Source of the DNA: Aquipseudomonas guryensis
Lineage (GTDB): Bacteria > Pseudomonadota > Gammaproteobacteria > Pseudomonadales > Pseudomonadaceae
Direction of reading: 5' to 3'
NCBI RefSeq assembly: GCF_014164785.1
Contig: NZ_JACJFN010000001.1
Location: 1-64,000, forward strand
DNA length: 64,000 nucleotides
Positions within the stretch are counted from its first letter, which is position 1. Every line of letters starts with the position of its first letter. Below the pieces are notes generated by a model. The model did not search any database. It was not told the DNA's origin and saw nothing but the letters and a program-made list of their open reading frames with translations. Of the stretch, positions 10,577 to 18,064 are shown one piece after another. The position numbers and the translations under genes are program-made.

Positions 10577-12139
10577 GTGAGCCAAGCACTGATTGCCGCC
10601 CTGCAGAACCCGGCCCTTTTCCCCCATCCGGTGGAAGGGTTTCAGGTCATCGAGACGCACATCTCCTGGGTGCTGCTCACCGGCCCCTTCGCCTACAAGA
10701 TCAAGAAGCCGGTCAACTTCGGCTTCCTCGACTTCACCAGCCTGGACGCCCGCCAGCATTTCTGCGCGGAAGAGCTGCGCCTCAACCAGCGTCTGACCCA
10801 GGGCCTGTACCTAGAAGTGCTGCCGATCAGTGGCAGCGAAAACGCCCCACAGCTCGGCGGCGAAGGTCCGGCCATCGAATACGCGCTGAAAATGCGCCAG
10901 TTCCCGCAGAGCCAGCTGCTCAGCGCCGTGCAGGCCCGTGGCGAGCTGACACCTGAACATATCGAGGCCCTGGCCAAGCAGATCGCCGATTTCCATGGTC
11001 AGACCCCGGCTGTGCCGAGCAGCCACCCGCTGTGCTCGCCGACCGCGATCATGGCGCCGATGCGGCAGAACTTTGAACAGATCCGCCCGATGCTCAGCGA
11101 GGCAGCCGATCTGCGCCAGGTCGATGCGCTGGAAGCCTGGACCGAAGCCAGCTTTGCCCGTCTCGAACCGCTACTGGCACAACGCGCGGCCAATGGCTCG
11201 ATCCGCGAATGCCACGGCGACATCCACCTGGGCAACGCCACCCTGCTGGATGGTCAGGTCGTACTGTTCGACTGCATCGAGTTCAACGAGCCGTTCCGCC
11301 TTATCGACATCGCCTCGGATGCCGCCTTCCTCGCCATGGACCTCGAAGACCGTGGCCTCAAGCACCTGGCCCGGCGTTTCGTCAGTGCCTGGCTGGAACA
11401 CACCGGCGACTATGCCGCCCTGGAACTGCTCAACTTCTACAAGGCCTACCGCGCCCTGGTACGGGCCAAGGTCGCGCTGTTCAGCCTGGCCTTCCAGACC
11501 GAGGACGAGCAGAAAGCCGCGACCCTGCGCCAGTACCGCAACTACGCCAACCTGGCGGAAAGCTACAGCGCCATCCCCTCGCCCTTCCTGGCCATCACTT
11601 GCGGCGTTTCCGCTGTCGGCAAGAGCCACGTGGCCCTGCGCCTGGTCGATGAGCTGGGCGCCATCCGCATTCGCTCCGATGTCGAGCGCAAGCGTCTGTT
11701 CGGCAACCAGCCGGAGGCCGCCAAGGGTCAGCTGCATGCCGGCATCTACAGCGCCGAGGCCGGCGTCGCCACTTACCAGCGCCTGCACCAACTGGCGGAA
11801 AGCGCCCTGCACGCCGGTTTCCCGGTGGTGCTCGATGGCGCCTACCTGAAGCAGGCACAGCGCGCTGCGGCCTGGCAGGTGGCCGAGCAGAATGGCGATC
11901 CCTTCCTGATCCTCGACTGCCAGGCTCCGCATGAGGTGATCGCCGGCTGGCTGCAACAGCGTCAGGCCGCCGGCACCGACCCATCGGATGCCACCCTGGC
12001 GGTGATCGAGGCCCAGCAGGCCAGTCGCGAAGCCCTCAACGATGACGAGCAGGCCCACAGCAAGCGCGTCGATACCCATGACAACGCCAGCCTGGACAGC
12101 CTGATCGAGAGCATCCGCCAGCGCCTGCCGGGTCTCTGA
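10577..12139 (+). CDS. two-domain kinase-like protein: aminoglycoside-phosphotransferase fold plus P-loop kinase
   Basis: A 520-residue protein. The N-terminal part (about 1-320) has the APH/protein-kinase-like fold with the Brenner motif ECHGDIHLGNATLL near residue 213 and the metal-ligand FDCIEF. The C-terminal part (about 335-510) is a P-loop kinase of the AAA_33 type with Walker A GVSAVGKS near residue 344. This combination is widespread in proteobacteria and its substrate is unknown; nothing suggests drug resistance. I chose GTG 10577 because AAAGCAAGGA sits upstream; the frame itself is open back to 10481. It is divergent from mrcB. Confidence 0.85.
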   Translation: MSQALIAALQNPALFPHPVEGFQVIETHISWVLLTGPFAYKIKKPVNFGFLDFTSLDARQHFCAEELRLNQRLTQGLYLEVLPISGSENAPQLGGEGPAIEYALKMRQFPQSQLLSAVQARGELTPEHIEALAKQIADFHGQTPAVPSSHPLCSPTAIMAPMRQNFEQIRPMLSEAADLRQVDALEAWTEASFARLEPLLAQRAANGSIRECHGDIHLGNATLLDGQVVLFDCIEFNEPFRLIDIASDAAFLAMDLEDRGLKHLARRFVSAWLEHTGDYAALELLNFYKAYRALVRAKVALFSLAFQTEDEQKAATLRQYRNYANLAESYSAIPSPFLAITCGVSAVGKSHVALRLVDELGAIRIRSDVERKRLFGNQPEAAKGQLHAGIYSAEAGVATYQRLHQLAESALHAGFPVVLDGAYLKQAQRAAAWQVAEQNGDPFLILDCQAPHEVIAGWLQQRQAAGTDPSDATLAVIEAQQASREALNDDEQAHSKRVDTHDNASLDSLIESIRQRLPGL

Positions 12140-12204
12140 CGCGCGCTCCGGGCAGAGCACGCGGCAGCTTCTATACTTGCCTCGAGCCCTGTCCGGAGTC
12201 GCCC

Positions 12205-12549
12205 ATGAGCCAACCACGTCAACTCGACAATCCGCTGTATCGCCTGCTGCATAACGAGAAAGTTCGCGACTTCAATGCGCAAAAGCCCAAGGACGGCCCA
12301 GTCGACCTCAAGGGCGGCGACTTTCGCGGCCTCGACCTGCGCCTGCTGGATGCCAGCGGGATCGACTTCACCGACGCCTACTTTCGCGGCACCGACCTGC
12401 GCGGCCTGGATCTGCGCCACGCCTGCATGGAGGGCGCCAGCATCGCCCACGCACAGATCTCCGGGGCCTATTTCCCGGCCGACCTGAGTGCCGACGAAAT
12501 CCTCATGTCCCTCAACTTCGGTACCCGCCTGCGCTATCGCACCCGCTGA
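12205..12549 (+). CDS. pentapeptide-repeat protein
   Basis: A 114-residue soluble protein. The middle (about 30-85) is a run of pentapeptides of A(D/N)LxX type (GGDFRGLDLRLLDASGIDF and YFRGTDLRGLDLRHACMEGA), predicted to form a short right-handed quadrilateral helix. No signal peptide is visible and the function is unknown. It sits 66 bp after the kinase-like gene and 14 bp before the methyltransferase gene on the same strand, so the three are probably co-transcribed. It is too short to resemble the Qnr-type gyrase protectors. Confidence 0.85.
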   Translation: MSQPRQLDNPLYRLLHNEKVRDFNAQKPKDGPVDLKGGDFRGLDLRLLDASGIDFTDAYFRGTDLRGLDLRHACMEGASIAHAQISGAYFPADLSADEILMSLNFGTRLRYRTR

Positions 12550-12562
12550 GCAACGCTTGCCC

Positions 12563-13324
12563 ATGAGTGAAATTACCCGCCTGTTCGGCGCACGCGCCGA
12601 TGCCTACGTCAACTTTCGCCCGCAATACCCGGACGCCCTGTTCAGATGGCTGGCCAGCAACAGCCCCAGCAGTGAACGCGCCCTCGACATTGGCTGTGGC
12701 AATGGCCAGGCCAGCCGCCCGCTGTTGCAGCATTTCAGCCAGGTACTGGCCTGCGACGGCAGCCCCGAGCAACTGCACGCAGCCAAGGATCTGCAAGGGA
12801 TCGACTGCTTCGCTGCCGATGCCGAGGCCCTGCCCCTGGCGGATGGCAGTCTCGACCTGATCATCGTCGCCCAGGCCCTGCACTGGTTTGCCACGCCGGC
12901 GTTCTTTGCCGAAGTGCGCCGCCTGCTCAAACCCAACGGCCTGTTCTGCGCCTGGTGCTACAGCCTGCTACGCATCGACAGCGAGCTGGACGCCCTGCTC
13001 GACGACTTCTACAGCAATACCCTAGGCCCTTACTGGCCCGCTGGCCGCGCCAGCGTCGATGCGGGTTACCGGGACATCCAGGCGCCCTTTCCGCGCCTGC
13101 AGCCACCACCTTTCGCCATTCAGCTGCACTGGGATCTGCCCCAGTTGCTCGGCTATCTCGGCACCTGGTCTGCCGTGCAACGCCTGCAGCAGGCCAGTGG
13201 CCGTGATCCGCTGCTGGCCCTGGAACCCGCGCTGCTTGAAGCCTGGGGTGACCCACATCAAGAGCGTTTTGTCAGTTGGCCGCTACACTTTCTTGCAGGC
13301 CTACCCAATCCCACTCATCAGTAG
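12563..13324 (+). CDS. class I SAM-dependent methyltransferase
   Basis: A 253-residue methyltransferase of the UbiE/type 11 family. Motif I is LDIGCGNGQASRPLL near residues 40-54, followed by the acidic loop LACDGSPEQL and the post-motif FAADAEALPLADGSLDLIIVAQALHW split over the usual spacing. The substrate is unknown. The start MSEITRLFG at 12563 is chosen because the homologous family begins with this Y-N-xRPxYP module; the open frame continues upstream into the previous gene. It is probably third in the 10.6-13.6 kb transcription unit. Confidence 0.88.
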   Translation: MSEITRLFGARADAYVNFRPQYPDALFRWLASNSPSSERALDIGCGNGQASRPLLQHFSQVLACDGSPEQLHAAKDLQGIDCFAADAEALPLADGSLDLIIVAQALHWFATPAFFAEVRRLLKPNGLFCAWCYSLLRIDSELDALLDDFYSNTLGPYWPAGRASVDAGYRDIQAPFPRLQPPPFAIQLHWDLPQLLGYLGTWSAVQRLQQASGRDPLLALEPALLEAWGDPHQERFVSWPLHFLAGLPNPTHQ

Positions 13325-13349
13325 CTGCGCAGCAATGCATGGAGGCGCA

Positions 13350-13622
13350 ATGAACGATGAACTTCAGCACCTGAAAAACCTCGGTAAAACCTCGGCGCAA
13401 TGGCTGCATGCGGTCGGCATCCACAGCGCCAGCGACCTGCGCCGGCTCGGCGCCGTGGACGCCTACCGGGCCGTGCGCGCCCGTGGCTTTCGCGCTTCCA
13501 AGGTACTGCTTTACGCAATCGAGGGCGCACTGCTGGACGTACACTGGAACGAGCTGCCACCGGCACACAAGGCTGAACTCAACGGCCAGGTCGACTCACT
13601 GGGCATGAGCAACAAGAGCTAG
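13350..13622 (+). CDS. TfoX C-terminal-domain protein
   Basis: A 90-residue protein covering only the C-terminal helical domain of the TfoX/Sxy family (LKNLGKTSAQWLHAVGI then LRRLGAVDAYRAVRARG). This is the part with a helix-hairpin-helix-like fold. The N-terminal TfoX domain is absent, so a role in competence should not be assumed. The ATG has GGAGGCGC upstream. A longer open frame includes it but overlaps the methyltransferase gene and is a shadow. Confidence 0.85.
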   Translation: MNDELQHLKNLGKTSAQWLHAVGIHSASDLRRLGAVDAYRAVRARGFRASKVLLYAIEGALLDVHWNELPPAHKAELNGQVDSLGMSNKS

Positions 13623-13728
13623 CTCACAACCTCCGAGCGCCGTGATTTACCTGAAGCGCGGCGCCACCTATTGTTGCAGGGGCGTGCGTGCCTTATCGTC
13701 AGCCCAGCCAGTTCAAGGAATTTGAGTC

Positions 13729-14529
13729 ATGTACCTACTCGGGGAGCAACCGGCTTACGCCGATCAACTGATCCAACGCTTGCAGAGCATTCCTGCGCAG
13801 TTGCTCGACGGCCTGCAGCCCAACGGCTCGCCCTTGCGCCTGGAACAGGTCGACGACCTGGCCAAGATTCTGCCCGGCAACCAGCTGTACATCATCGAGA
13901 ACGGCCTGCTGCACGCCCAGGTCGATGACCGCCCACTGTTCTATCTGCAGGAAGGCGACCTGGTCGGCCTGCGCCAAGGCATCGACCTGCCCAGCTGCCG
14001 CTACAGCAGCGAAGAACAACTGACCCTGGTGCCCTACTCCCGTGCCGACGTGTTCAAGCACATCTACGGTAGCGAGCAGCGCCAGGAACTGTTCATCCAG
14101 TACCTGATCGGCCACACCGCCCTGCTGTCCGACGCCCTGGCACGCCTCAAACAGCCGGAAATTCGCCCGGCCACCGGCTTCCAGCACTTTGCCGCTGGCG
14201 AAGAGCTGATCCACCAGGGTGACGATGCCGACCATGTGTTCGTGATCATCGAAGGTCACGCCGAAGCCCATGTCGATGGGCAGAAAGTCGGCGATGTGCA
14301 GAAAGACGAGATTTTCGGCGCCATGGCCGTGTTCACCCGCGAGAAGCGCAGTGCCACGGTAATCGCCAGCGAGCCCTGCACCGTCATGGTCATTCCCAAG
14401 GACCAGTTCCTCAGCCTGATGCAGAGCAACCCGCGCATCGCCCACAGCCTGATCGAGAGCATGGCTCGACGCATCGATCTGCTGAACAAGGAAGTCACCC
14501 AGCTGCGCACCCAGCACCAGCTGGCCTGA
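13729..14529 (+). CDS. cbpA: CbpA-like cyclic-nucleotide-binding protein
   Basis: A 266-residue protein with two cNMP-binding folds. The N-terminal one (about 1-130) lacks a proper phosphate cassette. The C-terminal one (about 145-250) is canonical, with FAAGEELIHQGDDADHVF and the cassette FGAMAVFTREKRSATV that includes the Arg. It has no DNA-binding domain. In P. aeruginosa the gene in this position, next to prrF, encodes CbpA, a cAMP-binding protein located at the cell pole and controlled by Vfr. Symbol is assigned by domain layout and synteny. A strong terminator follows. Confidence 0.82.
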   Translation: MYLLGEQPAYADQLIQRLQSIPAQLLDGLQPNGSPLRLEQVDDLAKILPGNQLYIIENGLLHAQVDDRPLFYLQEGDLVGLRQGIDLPSCRYSSEEQLTLVPYSRADVFKHIYGSEQRQELFIQYLIGHTALLSDALARLKQPEIRPATGFQHFAAGEELIHQGDDADHVFVIIEGHAEAHVDGQKVGDVQKDEIFGAMAVFTREKRSATVIASEPCTVMVIPKDQFLSLMQSNPRIAHSLIESMARRIDLLNKEVTQLRTQHQLA

Positions 14530-14544
14530 TAGCCACATCACTCA

Positions 14545-14579
14545 AAACGACCCCGGCCCCGTGCCGGGGTTTGTTTTTC
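14545..14579 (+). terminator. rho-independent terminator after cbpA
   Basis: A 7-bp GC stem (ccccggc / gccgggg, 14551-14569) is followed by a T-rich tract. It separates the cbpA-like gene from the prrF promoter. Confidence 0.88.
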
Positions 14580-14621
14580 TGAGATTTTGCCAACCAGTCG
14601 AAAATAATTCGCATTTAGCCA

Positions 14622-14650
14622 TTGACGCAAAAATGAGAATTGTTATTATT
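14622..14650 (+). promoter_or_regulatory. Fur-box promoter of prrF
   Basis: TTGACG at 14622-14627 and a TATTAT-like -10 about 16 bases later place a start close to 14656. The -10 region is covered by a Fur-box-like sequence, aatgagaattgttattatt (14632-14650), matching the AT-rich GATAAT repeat pattern bound by Fur. Iron starvation should therefore release the RNA. Confidence 0.8.
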
Positions 14651-14655
14651 AACTC

Positions 14656-14769
14656 AACTGGTCGCGAGATCAGTCGATAAGCTGGAAGGCCAACAGTCGG
14701 GCTCTTCAGATTATCTCCTCATCAGGCTAATCACGGTTATTGACCCGGCACTTTGCCGGGTCTTTTTTT
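14656..14769 (+). ncRNA. prrF: PrrF-type iron-responsive small RNA
   Basis: The 5' end (aactggtcgcgagatcag) and the core ctcctcatcaggctaatcac match the PrrF1/PrrF2 sRNAs of P. aeruginosa as I recall them. The RNA ends in a strong terminator (gacccggcactttgccgggtc then seven T, 14742-14769). It is about 114 nucleotides. Its location directly after a cbpA-like gene is the known prrF locus. PrrF RNAs pair with mRNAs for iron-containing enzymes and lower their expression when iron is short. Only one copy is present here. Confidence 0.88.
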
Positions 14770-14858
14770 GCCTGCGGGAAAGCCTCGCCCTGCACAGCAG
14801 CAGGTTCCGGGCAGCCCTATACTGCAGCGCACAGCGTCGCCCGCGATCCGCAGAGGCC

Positions 14859-15344
14859 ATGATGTCCCAGAGACCTGCCAGGCTGTTTCTCCTGCTCTGC
14901 GCCGTACTCGGCATCGCGCTGAGTGGCTGCAGTGCACTGGCGCCGCGCGACACACTGCATATCGAGCTGGCAGGCCTGGAGCCGCTTCCCGGCCAAGGCC
15001 TGGAGATGCGCTTCAGCCTGCTCCTGCGCGTAAAGAACCCCAACGACCAGCCACTCGACTTCAACGGTGTAGCGCTGCGACTGGAGGTCAACGGGCATGC
15101 GCTGGCCAGCGGTGTGAGCGACCAGAGCGGTCAGGTGCCACGCTTCGGTGAGACCCTGATTCGTGTCCCGGTGAGCATTTCCGCGCTTGCCGCCATCCGC
15201 CAAGCCTGGGCCGCCGCGGGCTACCAGCAGGGCCAAGGCTTGCCTTACACCCTGCACGGCAAGCTGGCGGGCGGCCTGTTCGGCAGTGCGCGCTTCAGCG
15301 ATAGCGGCACCCTGAACTGGCCGCAAACGGCCCCGCCACCCTGA
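14859..15344 (+). CDS. LEA type 2 (WHy-domain) lipoprotein
   Basis: A 161-residue lipoprotein. The signal and lipobox are at residues 1-23 (LCAVLGIALSGCSALAP). A single WHy/LEA14 beta-sandwich fills the rest (RVKNPNDQPLDFNGVALRLE is the recognisable NPN-type strand). Bacterial members are small envelope proteins linked by family membership to desiccation or stress; the specific role is unknown. The open frame continues upstream across prrF, but ATG 14859 is the first that gives a signal peptide. It sits 90 bases after the prrF terminator. Confidence 0.87.
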   Translation: MMSQRPARLFLLLCAVLGIALSGCSALAPRDTLHIELAGLEPLPGQGLEMRFSLLLRVKNPNDQPLDFNGVALRLEVNGHALASGVSDQSGQVPRFGETLIRVPVSISALAAIRQAWAAAGYQQGQGLPYTLHGKLAGGLFGSARFSDSGTLNWPQTAPPP

Positions 15345-15424
15345 GCAGAAACCCCGCCAGCCAGGCCGGACAGGCACAGACAAGCAGCCCCCGGCAGCGT
15401 CGCGCTGAATAAAACCGACAAAAC

Positions 15425-15445
15425 CCTATATAATATGCGGCTTTA
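15425..15445 (+). promoter_or_regulatory. candidate promoter of the zinc-ribbon gene
   Basis: A TATAAT -10 (about 15430-15435) lies some 35 bases before the GTG start, with a weak CCGACA-type -35 upstream. Confidence 0.4.
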
Positions 15446-15470
15446 GTTTTACGACCCCCGAGGACCCGCC

Positions 15471-15815
15471 GTGAGCACTCTGCCGCCCTGCCCCAAATGC
15501 AACTCCGAATACACCTACGAAGACGGCGCCATGCTGGTCTGCCCGGAGTGCGCCCATGAGTGGTCCGCCAGCGGCAGCGCGGACAGTGCCGGCGAAGCCG
15601 CCAAGGTGATCAAGGATGCCGTAGGCAACGTGCTGCAGGACGGCGACACCGTCAGCGTGATCAAAGACCTCAAGGTCAAAGGCTCCTCGCTGGTGGTCAA
15701 GGTCGGTACCAAGGTCAAGGGCATCCGCCTGTGCGACGGCGACCACGACATCGACTGCAAAATCGACGGCATCGGCGCAATGAAACTCAAGTCGGAATTC
15801 GTCAAGAAGGTCTGA
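15471..15815 (+). CDS. YjdM/PhnA-family zinc-ribbon protein
   Basis: A 114-residue protein. The N-terminal zinc ribbon has two Cys pairs ([13 protein letters not shown] and [10 protein letters not shown], residues 4-28). A C-terminal PhnA domain follows (about 45-112) with [21 protein letters not shown]. The family was once annotated as alkylphosphonate utilisation, but it is not a phosphonate enzyme and its function is unsettled. The start is GTG with GAGGACCC upstream. Length and motifs are normal for the family. Confidence 0.92.
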   Translation: MSTLPPCPKCNSEYTYEDGAMLVCPECAHEWSASGSADSAGEAAKVIKDAVGNVLQDGDTVSVIKDLKVKGSSLVVKVGTKVKGIRLCDGDHDIDCKIDGIGAMKLKSEFVKKV

Positions 15816-15825
15816 GGGGCAACAG

Positions 15826-15912
15826 CCCCTCTCCCCAACCCTCGGCTTTGGCTTCCTGCGCCGCTCTACCTCCTGCATCCATGCAGTCGTCTCCCGTGAA
15901 CAGGAGAGGGGG
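15826..15912. repeat. REP-like palindrome with a 48-bp insert, copy 1
   Basis: The outer parts (ctctccccaaccctc and tcccgtgaacaggagaggg) are the halves of the palindrome seen uninterrupted at 41554-41592 and 56274-56312. Between them lies a 48-bp segment (15844-15891) starting ggctttggcttcctgcg and ending gcagtcgtc. The same segment, in reverse orientation, splits the palindrome at 60401-60488. Confidence 0.75.
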
Positions 15913-16028
15913 CAAAAGCGAGCGGCACCTACCATCCTAGTTCGCGCCGCCGCCCATCCAGAAACCACTCCCGGCCATTTCAGCCACAACCAACGCCACG
16001 CCTCACGATTGTCTAGCATGACTGATAG

Positions 16029-16056
16029 ACACCCGGCGCCCAACCTGGCGCCGGGT
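16029..16056. terminator. GC hairpin before the solute-binding gene
   Basis: An inverted repeat acccggcgcc / ggcgccgggt with a short loop. It has no T-run, so termination is uncertain. Confidence 0.35.
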
Positions 16057-16081
16057 CATCAGCCTGCAAGCGGAGGTTTCC

Positions 16082-16804
16082 ATGCGCAGCCTGTTGCTTT
16101 GTCTGCTTCTACTGCTCGGCCCGACGGCCTGGGCGGAGGAATGGCGAGTGGTGGGTGACGAGCAATTCGCCCCCTACAGCTTCGTCAATCTCGACAGCGA
16201 TATCCCGCAGGGCCTGGATGTGGAGCTGGTACGGGCGGTCATGGATGAAGCCGGTCTCGCCTACAGCCTGCGCCTGTATCCCTGGGAGCGGGTCAAACGC
16301 ATGCTCGATCGCGGCGAAGTGGCGATGGCCTTCCAGTTTGCCGGTACCCCGGAGCGCATGGCGCAGTATGAGCTGGCCGGCCCGATCCGCACCGGCTCCA
16401 CGGTCTTCATGACCCGTCACGCCCTGGCGATCCAGAACTGGCAAGAGCTGGAAGACCTGCAGCCGTATGTGATCGGCCAGGTCAGGGGCTATTCCTACGC
16501 CGCCGACTTCGACCACGCCGACCTGGCCCGCGACACCAGCGCGCAGAACCCGCGCCAACTGGTTTCCATGCTGCTGGCCGGGCGCATCGACATCATCGTT
16601 GGCGATCGCACGCAGCTGCTGTATTTCGTGCGCGAACAACGCGCCCAGGAACAGGTGCGCATCCTGCCGCGACCGCTGGTCGAGATGCCGCGTTATGTGG
16701 CCTTTGCCAAGGGCGATAAAGCGCGTGCCGAGCAGTTCGGCGCAGCCCTGCAGCGCCTCAAGAACGCGGGCAAGCTGGCGAGCATCTACAAGCGCTGGGA
16801 GTAA
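16082..16804 (+). CDS. periplasmic solute-binding protein, family 3-like
   Basis: A 240-residue exported protein. The signal peptide is residues 1-18 (LLCLLLLLGPTAWAEE), followed by an SBP_bac_3 fold: EQFAPYSFVN with PQGLDVELVRAVMDEAGL, then the second lobe around VSMLLAGRIDIIVGDR. Such proteins usually deliver amino acids to an ABC importer, but no permease or ATPase gene lies nearby. It may instead be one of the free-standing pseudomonad family members. Ligand unknown. Confidence 0.85.
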   Translation: MRSLLLCLLLLLGPTAWAEEWRVVGDEQFAPYSFVNLDSDIPQGLDVELVRAVMDEAGLAYSLRLYPWERVKRMLDRGEVAMAFQFAGTPERMAQYELAGPIRTGSTVFMTRHALAIQNWQELEDLQPYVIGQVRGYSYAADFDHADLARDTSAQNPRQLVSMLLAGRIDIIVGDRTQLLYFVREQRAQEQVRILPRPLVEMPRYVAFAKGDKARAEQFGAALQRLKNAGKLASIYKRWE

Positions 16805-16859
16805 CGAGGAAGGCGGCTGGCGGTGCCGGCCCGAAGCGCCAGCACCGCCTGACTACCGC

Positions 16860-17651
16860 TTAACGGGCGCCTTGCGCGACCCGCTGACGACAGGCATCAC
16901 CAAACGCCTGGAAGATCTTCACCGAATCCGGGTTGGACGCCGCGCGCCATTCCGGGTGCCACTGCACGGCGAAGGTGAACTGCGGCAGGGCCGGCGCATG
17001 GAACGCCTCGACCAGACCGTCTTCGGCGTAGGCCAGGGCTTCCAGGCCCTTGCCCAGGGTCTTGATGCCCTGGCCATGCAGCGAGTTGACGCGAATCTCC
17101 TCGCTGCCCATCAGCTTGGCCAGCCAGCTGTCCGGCACCAGACGCACAGCGTGGACTTGTGCGTACTGCACCTCCACCGGCTCGTCGGTGTCTTCGCGGT
17201 GATCGTCAAAGCCCGGCTCGGCATAGACCTTCTGGTGCATGTCGCCGCCCAGGGCCACGTTGATTTCCTGCATGCCGCGGCAAATGCCGAAGATCGGCAG
17301 GCCACGGGCGATGGCCGCGCGAATCAGCGGCAGGTCGAACAGATCGCGGTCACGGTCCTGGGATTTGCCGGGGGTGAGGTTTTCCTGGCCGTAGAGGCTC
17401 GGGTCGATGTTACTGCCGGCACCGGTCAGGTACACGCCATCGACCATATCCAGGTATTGCTCGAGATCATCGGTGCCGCAACAGGTCGGCGCCAGCAGCG
17501 GAACGCAGCCGGAGATCTCGACGAGGGGCACGATGTATTTGTGGGTCATCACCTGGTAGTCGTGACCCTTGCGCTCCTGGCTGCCCATGGACATCAGGAC
17601 CACGGGTTTGCGTGGGGTTTTAGCAGTGTTAACTGTGTTGTTGTTAGACAT
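16860..17651 (-). CDS. gamma-glutamyl-gamma-aminobutyrate hydrolase family protein (copy 1)
   Basis: Class I glutamine-amidotransferase-like hydrolase of the PuuD family, which releases GABA from gamma-glutamyl-GABA in the glutamylated polyamine route. It has 263 residues. The nucleophile Cys lies in GICRGMQEINV (about residue 120) and the His-Glu pair in QWHPEWRA (about 228). A distinct second copy is encoded at 25250-26032. No puuA-type synthetase is in the window. The start ATG has AAGGTGATGT upstream, next to a palindrome. Confidence 0.88.
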   Translation of the reverse strand: MSNNNTVNTAKTPRKPVVLMSMGSQERKGHDYQVMTHKYIVPLVEISGCVPLLAPTCCGTDDLEQYLDMVDGVYLTGAGSNIDPSLYGQENLTPGKSQDRDRDLFDLPLIRAAIARGLPIFGICRGMQEINVALGGDMHQKVYAEPGFDDHREDTDEPVEVQYAQVHAVRLVPDSWLAKLMGSEEIRVNSLHGQGIKTLGKGLEALAYAEDGLVEAFHAPALPQFTFAVQWHPEWRAASNPDSVKIFQAFGDACRQRVAQGAR

Positions 17652-18064
17652 ACATCACCTTGGGACAGGCCGGGCCTGTCATTGCTGTGCAGGCGCGCGG
17701 CCAAGGCCTGGCGCTGCCTGTTTTTGCAGGTTCGGTGACTGTCACACACAGGACGGCGGCTTGGGCAACACCCCTTCCAGAGCCGCGCTGGCACGCTCTG
17801 GAACACCCCTCGTTACAAGCCTGAAAGGCGCTGGTCGTCTGCCCGAGCCGGCCTGTCGGCAGTCGGAACCTGCTAGCCAGTCTGCCAAAGCCGTAAAATA
17901 TGTCAAACATGGTCGAGCATTTTTCGCCCGGAATGCTTTGCAAAACAGCGCTATAAACCGCTACCGGCAAGGCGCGGCACACTGGAAAGAATATTTTTCT
18001 CGCCCACATAGTCCAATATATTTTACGAGCAGCGCCGACAGCGAAAACCGCAGAGGCACGCCCC
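17652..18064. promoter_or_regulatory. intergenic region upstream of the gamma-glutamyl-GABA hydrolase gene
   Basis: Four hundred bases without a convincing gene. A 17-bp perfect palindrome, gacaggccgggcctgtc (17664-17680), lies 12 bases before the hydrolase start on the minus strand. It could be an operator or an mRNA hairpin close to the ribosome site. The remainder, including the AT-rich part around 17985-18025, shows nothing I can name. Confidence 0.4.

Noticed and set aside
10577..12139. An aminoglycoside resistance gene
   Set aside because: The APH-like fold belongs to a conserved two-domain chromosomal family with a P-loop kinase; no resistance context is visible.
13350..13622. A competence regulator of the TfoX/Sxy type
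   Set aside because: Only the C-terminal domain is present; the N-terminal domain is missing.
15471..15815. A phosphonate utilisation enzyme
   Set aside because: The name PhnA/YjdM is historical. The protein is a zinc-ribbon family member with no catalytic phosphonatase motif and no phn genes nearby.
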